64,000 nt of DNA, taken from NCBI GenBank assembly GCA_016703265.1, contig JADJCK010000005.1, positions 124,001 through 188,000 of the forward strand, given 5' to 3'. The notes under the pieces were generated by a model. The model ran no database searches, had not been told where the DNA came from, and saw only the letters and a program-made list of their open reading frames with translations. The position numbers were made by a program, and so were the translations under genes. Source of the stretch: a bacterium. GTDB lineage: Bacteria > Krumholzibacteriota > Krumholzibacteriia > LZORAL124-64-63. Positions 62,101 through 64,000 of this stretch are shown piece after piece. Each line of letters begins with the position of its first letter. The stretch's first letter is position 1.

Positions 62101-62994
62101 GGACGCGAGCTGCGCCAGGGCCAGCGCTGCCGCGCGATCGTCGCCGACGCCGAGCAGGAACGTGAACGTGGCCGTGGCGTCCGGCGCCAGCGTGCAACCG
62201 CGACGCAGGCTGGCCACCGGATCGAGCACATTTCCCGTGTTTCCGCCGAGAATCGCACCGGGCGCCAGCGCCGCCGGTTCGTCGCGATGACGGCCGCGCC
62301 CGCGCCACTGCAGGCGGTCGGTCTCCCATTGCAACGGACCCTCGCCGGCCAACACATGCACCAGCACGGGCCAGGACTCCTGCGGCGAGCGCTGGCGGCG
62401 CCGCGCCAGGATGGCGCCCAGCGCAGGCTCGGCCTCGGTCTGGATGAAGAGCTTGGAGAATCCCGGATGCGCGGCGTGCGCGGCCGGCTCGTTCAACACG
62501 AGCTCGGCCAGCGACGTGACGTCGAGCCGCCGCGTCCGCGACGACCGGTTGACCAGGACCAGGCGCCGCAGTTCGGCGCGACGTCCGGGGATCACGCAGG
62601 TGGTCAGCGAAGCTTCGATTTCGTCCTGCCGGTGGTCCAGCCGCACAGCACCGTTTTCATAGGTCGACCCGGCCACCCGGCTCCCGCCGGCAGGGTTGCC
62701 GAGGCGCCAGCAGGTTCCCGCGTCGAGGTCGCGCACATAAAAAAGGAGGCCGTCGCGAGTGCCCGGTTCGGGCTGGGCGCCGGTCGTCAGCGCCACGTTG
62801 CCGGCCTGCGAGAAACCCGTGCCGTCGGCTCGGCTGAAAACCATGTAACGCGATTGTTGAACTGGGGATGGCCCGCCGAGCACCACGGCAGAAAAAACCA
62901 GCCCGCCGCCGGGGCGGGCAACATTCGTTGATGGATTAGGCAAGGCCTGGTGCCTCCTGGCGGCAGCGGGACGGCGCCACACGGCGCCGGGCAT
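59131..62994 (-). CDS. GH94-family beta-glucan phosphorylase-like enzyme
   Basis: A 1287-residue protein from ATG 62994; TTG 62943 (LPNPSTNV) with AGGAGG 9 bases upstream is at least as likely, giving about 1270. It matches the C-terminal, GH94-bearing half of cyclic beta-1,2-glucan synthases. A supersandwich domain near the start has RYMVFSRADGTGFSQAG. A second one is at about 500-760 (NGCGGFNADGSEYVIRL, LTPWSNDPVLDP). The (alpha/alpha)6 catalytic barrel has SGGAFGYRDQLQDSL, VLHAGHQFSEGDVLHWWHPP, the general acid Asp in FGTGDWNDGMNRVG, and GGWTWYTGSSGWLQR. No glycosyltransferase-84 domain or membrane helix is present. So it is a free-standing phosphorylase for beta-glucan (probably 1,2-linked) rather than a synthase. 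Co-translated with GH1. Confidence 0.88.
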   Translation of the reverse strand: MPGAVWRRPAAARRHQALPNPSTNVARPGGGLVFSAVVLGGPSPVQQSRYMVFSRADGTGFSQAGNVALTTGAQPEPGTRDGLLFYVRDLDAGTCWRLGNPAGGSRVAGSTYENGAVRLDHRQDEIEASLTTCVIPGRRAELRRLVLVNRSSRTRRLDVTSLAELVLNEPAAHAAHPGFSKLFIQTEAEPALGAILARRRQRSPQESWPVLVHVLAGEGPLQWETDRLQWRGRGRHRDEPAALAPGAILGGNTGNVLDPVASLRRGCTLAPDATATFTFLLGVGDDRAAALALAQLASDPAAVDAAFAAAAERAASDAATRGWTPAEDAAARELAAAILEGDPRLRAPAGALARGEGVRPALAKLGLGAGDTLVVVRSATAQPKTVTRLATLHAFWLELGLPIRLVDISTAPELTGGDAEALEAFARLVISDGLPALPGAGARLPAAALPAWQGPALLPRDETLRFFNGCGGFNADGSEYVIRLEPDGEGRLHLPPLPWTNVIANDRFGCIISETALGSAWCDNSRENRLTPWSNDPVLDPPSEALYLRDEQTGAVASCLPGPVAGGGACEVRHGFGYTRTLRHLSAPAQLELETTVFVDRDRPVRLCRVRVTNTGTSARRLSLFACSQLVLGGLAAQDGRLVVTSRDAASGALLAGNRSAGVFGDHVAFAAAVASTPVTAVHVTTDRAAFLGSGRDASCPAALGAPALDGRTGSGLEPCFALQTVFEVAAGRSAEITFLLGQERGEDGALALLSALSKPGACEEAWTRARDFWRDGLGGLRVTTPSPALDLMLNGWLAYQTLSCRVRGRSAFYQSGGAFGYRDQLQDSLSLLPMWPELTRRQVVLHAGHQFSEGDVLHWWHPPLEAGIRTRFADDLLWLPYIACEYARQSGDWGVFDEAAPYLTAGPLPEGEDEVFVWATDSGQQGSVFEHCCRALDRSLTVGAHGLPLFGTGDWNDGMNRVGHQGRGESTWMGFFLVSIIDAFAPLCERRGDHARAARYRAHRGKLAGSLNDGGWDGGWYRRGYYDDGAPLGSHENRECRIDALAQAWSVLSGVASSERAEAAMDQVESQLISDDERLVRLLTPPFVDTPRDPGYIRGYVAGVRENGGQYTHAATWVVRAMAQLGRRDRAAALLDLLNPVLHAATPAGCARYLVEPYVVAADVYGAEPHVGRGGWTWYTGSSGWLQRVALESVLGVQLEEGEVLVVAPCVPDDWPRFSVEWRLPGDRTTYEIVVANPGGCSAAVVAVTMDGESLVPCAGRARVPLRRDGARHRVEITLGEGGTTA

Positions 62995-63001
62995 GGCGTG
63001 A

Positions 63002-63031
63002 ATCCTACGTTGTCCGGGGCGGGTTTGTCAA
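63002..63031 (-). promoter_or_regulatory. Predicted promoter of the GH94-GH1 operon
   Basis: On the minus strand, TTGACA (63031-63026), an 18-base spacer and TAGGAT (63007-63002) make a good sigma70-type promoter. Transcription would begin near 62995, at the first base of ATG 62994. This favours the downstream TTG at 62943, which has a strong AGGAGG, as the real GH94 start. Confidence 0.6.
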
Positions 63032-63059
63032 AGAGGGCTTGACACGATCCCCGGAAGTA

Positions 63060-63073
63060 TGAAACCGTTTACA
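63060..63073. promoter_or_regulatory. LacI-family operator
   Basis: TGAAACCGTTTACA fits the LacI/GalR operator consensus TGNAANCGNTNNCA with the central CG. It lies between the divergent lacI-type gene and the GH94-GH1 promoter, about 65 bases upstream of the latter's start point. It overlaps an in-frame ATG at 63059, so that ATG is unlikely to be the regulator's start. Confidence 0.7.
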
Positions 63074-63178
63074 TCGGAAGCGGACGAAGGAGCGTCAGCG
63101 CGGCTGGATCGGCTGGAGTGGGGGGATGCCCCGCCGGCGCCGGAGGATCGGCGGGCGGGGACAGCAGGCGGGACCAAC

Positions 63179-64000
63179 TTGGCCACGATTCGTGATGTCG
63201 CCCGTGTCGCCGGCGTTTCCATCGCCACCGTCTCCCGGGTCTTCAACAACCACACGCTGGTGAACCCCGATACGGCCAGTCGCGTGCTCGAGGTGGCTTC
63301 CCAGCTCGAATACTGGCCCAACGGCGCCGCGCAGAGCCTGACCACCAGGCGAACGCATACGCTGGGTGTCATGCTCCCGGAACTCTTCGGCGAGTTCTAT
63401 TCGGAAGTCATCCGCGGCATCGATCGCCAGTCCCGCTCCCACGACTACCAGATCCTCCTTTCCAGCTCCCATTCGAACGGCGAAGAAGTCCTCATTGCGG
63501 GCCGGGCCATGCTCGGTCGCATCGACGGGCTCATCATGATGGCGCCGGACGAAGCTTCGATTGAAACCGTCGAACGTGTGCGCCGGCGGGTGCCCGTGGT
63601 GCTGCTGAACCCGCGCGTGGAAGTTGAAGGCTGCTGTTCGGTGGCCTTCGAAAACTTCAGCGGGGCGCGCGCCGCCGTGGCCCACCTGGTCGGTCTCGGC
63701 CACCGCGATATCGCCATGATCGCCGGCCCGCAGGGCAACGTCGACGCCGAGGAGCGCACCCGGGGGTTCCGGAAGGCGCTGGCGGACGCCGACCTGGATC
63801 CCGACGCGGCGCTGGTCATCCAGGGGGACTTCCGCGAATCGACCGGCTACGAGGCCGGCGTGGCCATCCTGAGCCACCGGCCGCGGCCGACGGCCGTGTT
63901 CGCGGCCAACGACGGCATGGCCGTGGGCCTGCTGGCGGCGCTGCGGGCGGCGGGTCGGCGCGTCCCGCGCGACATTGCCGTGGTGGGTTTCGATGACATC
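63179..64000 (+). CDS. LacI-family transcriptional regulator, 3' end outside window
   Basis: About 274 codons to the right edge, no stop seen. TTG 63179 (ATIRDVARVAGVSIATVSRVFNN) is the usual family start. ATG 63059 would add 40 low-complexity residues with weaker GC at third positions and would overlap the operator. The helix-turn-helix and hinge helix (residues 3-55, NPDTASRVLEVASQLEYWPNGAAQSL) are followed by the periplasmic-binding-protein-like core: THTLGVMLPELFGEFYSEVIRGI, RIDGLIMMAPDE, VAFENFSGARAAVAHLVGLGHRDIAMIAGP, AVFAANDGMAVGLLAAL, VVGFDDI. It represses or activates the divergent GH94-GH1 operon depending on a sugar ligand. Confidence 0.93.
   Translation, partial: MATIRDVARVAGVSIATVSRVFNNHTLVNPDTASRVLEVASQLEYWPNGAAQSLTTRRTHTLGVMLPELFGEFYSEVIRGIDRQSRSHDYQILLSSSHSNGEEVLIAGRAMLGRIDGLIMMAPDEASIETVERVRRRVPVVLLNPRVEVEGCCSVAFENFSGARAAVAHLVGLGHRDIAMIAGPQGNVDAEERTRGFRKALADADLDPDAALVIQGDFRESTGYEAGVAILSHRPRPTAVFAANDGMAVGLLAALRAAGRRVPRDIAVVGFDDI

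Noticed and set aside
63059..63178. ATG 63059 as the start of the LacI-type regulator
   Set aside because: It overlaps the operator, has GGAAG only one base away, and adds 40 residues unlike the family with weaker third-position GC.
1..64000. tRNA, rRNA or other structural RNA genes
   Set aside because: None was recognised by eye; a covariance-model scan would be needed to exclude small ones.

Overview
The window is GC-rich (about two thirds G+C) and reads like one contig of a Gram-negative bacterium of the FCB/Krumholzibacteriota/Eisenbacteria type. The clue is the crowd of secreted proteins ending in a roughly 80-residue FlgD-like Ig module (NP-F-NP, then W-D-G-x-D, ending in a short basic tail). 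They are joined by parallel beta-helix, beta-propeller, cohesin-like and dockerin-like proteins. An outer-membrane barrel and lipoprotein/TonB-plug features agree with a diderm. The taxonomic call is inference. No rRNA or tRNA gene was recognised.

Left part (1-5.5 kb): a worn defence island of lower, uneven GC. It holds a C5-cytosine methyltransferase running off the left edge, a frameshifted phosphorothioate-sensing-type HNH endonuclease, a second copy of that family lacking its nuclease half, a collapsed ImmA/HigA remnant, and a DUF1016 (YhcG-like) PDDEXK nuclease. It is littered with about 85-bp mosaic palindromic repeats, one copy of which lies inside the DUF1016 gene. The DUF1016 gene loses homology exactly where a different, about 60-bp hairpin element starts; the same element recurs at 6.0 and 20.9 kb.

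Middle left (5.2-32 kb): a secretome block of dockerin-like, beta-propeller, FG-GAP, three tandem beta-helix, cohesin and FlgD-module proteins. Two hydrolases and a Cas4-like/DEDD (DUF2779) nuclease interrupt it.

Middle right (32-44 kb): housekeeping and stress genes. These are an unrecognised conserved protein, a mazEF pair with a consensus promoter and embedded operator, a membrane-anchored CxxC protein, a histone-deacetylase-family amidohydrolase, and a GAF-AAA+ sigma54 activator divergent from dps and katA with a visible sigma54 promoter and upstream direct repeats. A NarL-type two-component pair follows, divergent from amt plus an outer-membrane barrel, and then a zinc metallopeptidase.

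Right part (45-64 kb): an ECF sigma factor overlapping a membrane VWA protein; an operon of secreted TPR-CHAT protease, second ECF-like sigma factor and membrane Ser/Thr kinase with a DUF4384 tail; a CYTH protein; a PGRS-like glycine-rich lipoprotein; and a beta-glucan locus (GH94 phosphorylase, GH1 beta-glucosidase, divergent LacI regulator with a canonical operator).

At least seven otherwise intact genes carry single-base indels, mostly in G/C runs, and one has an in-frame TGA at a repeat tryptophan. Assembly error is the simplest explanation for most of these. Coordinates for these genes span both frames.
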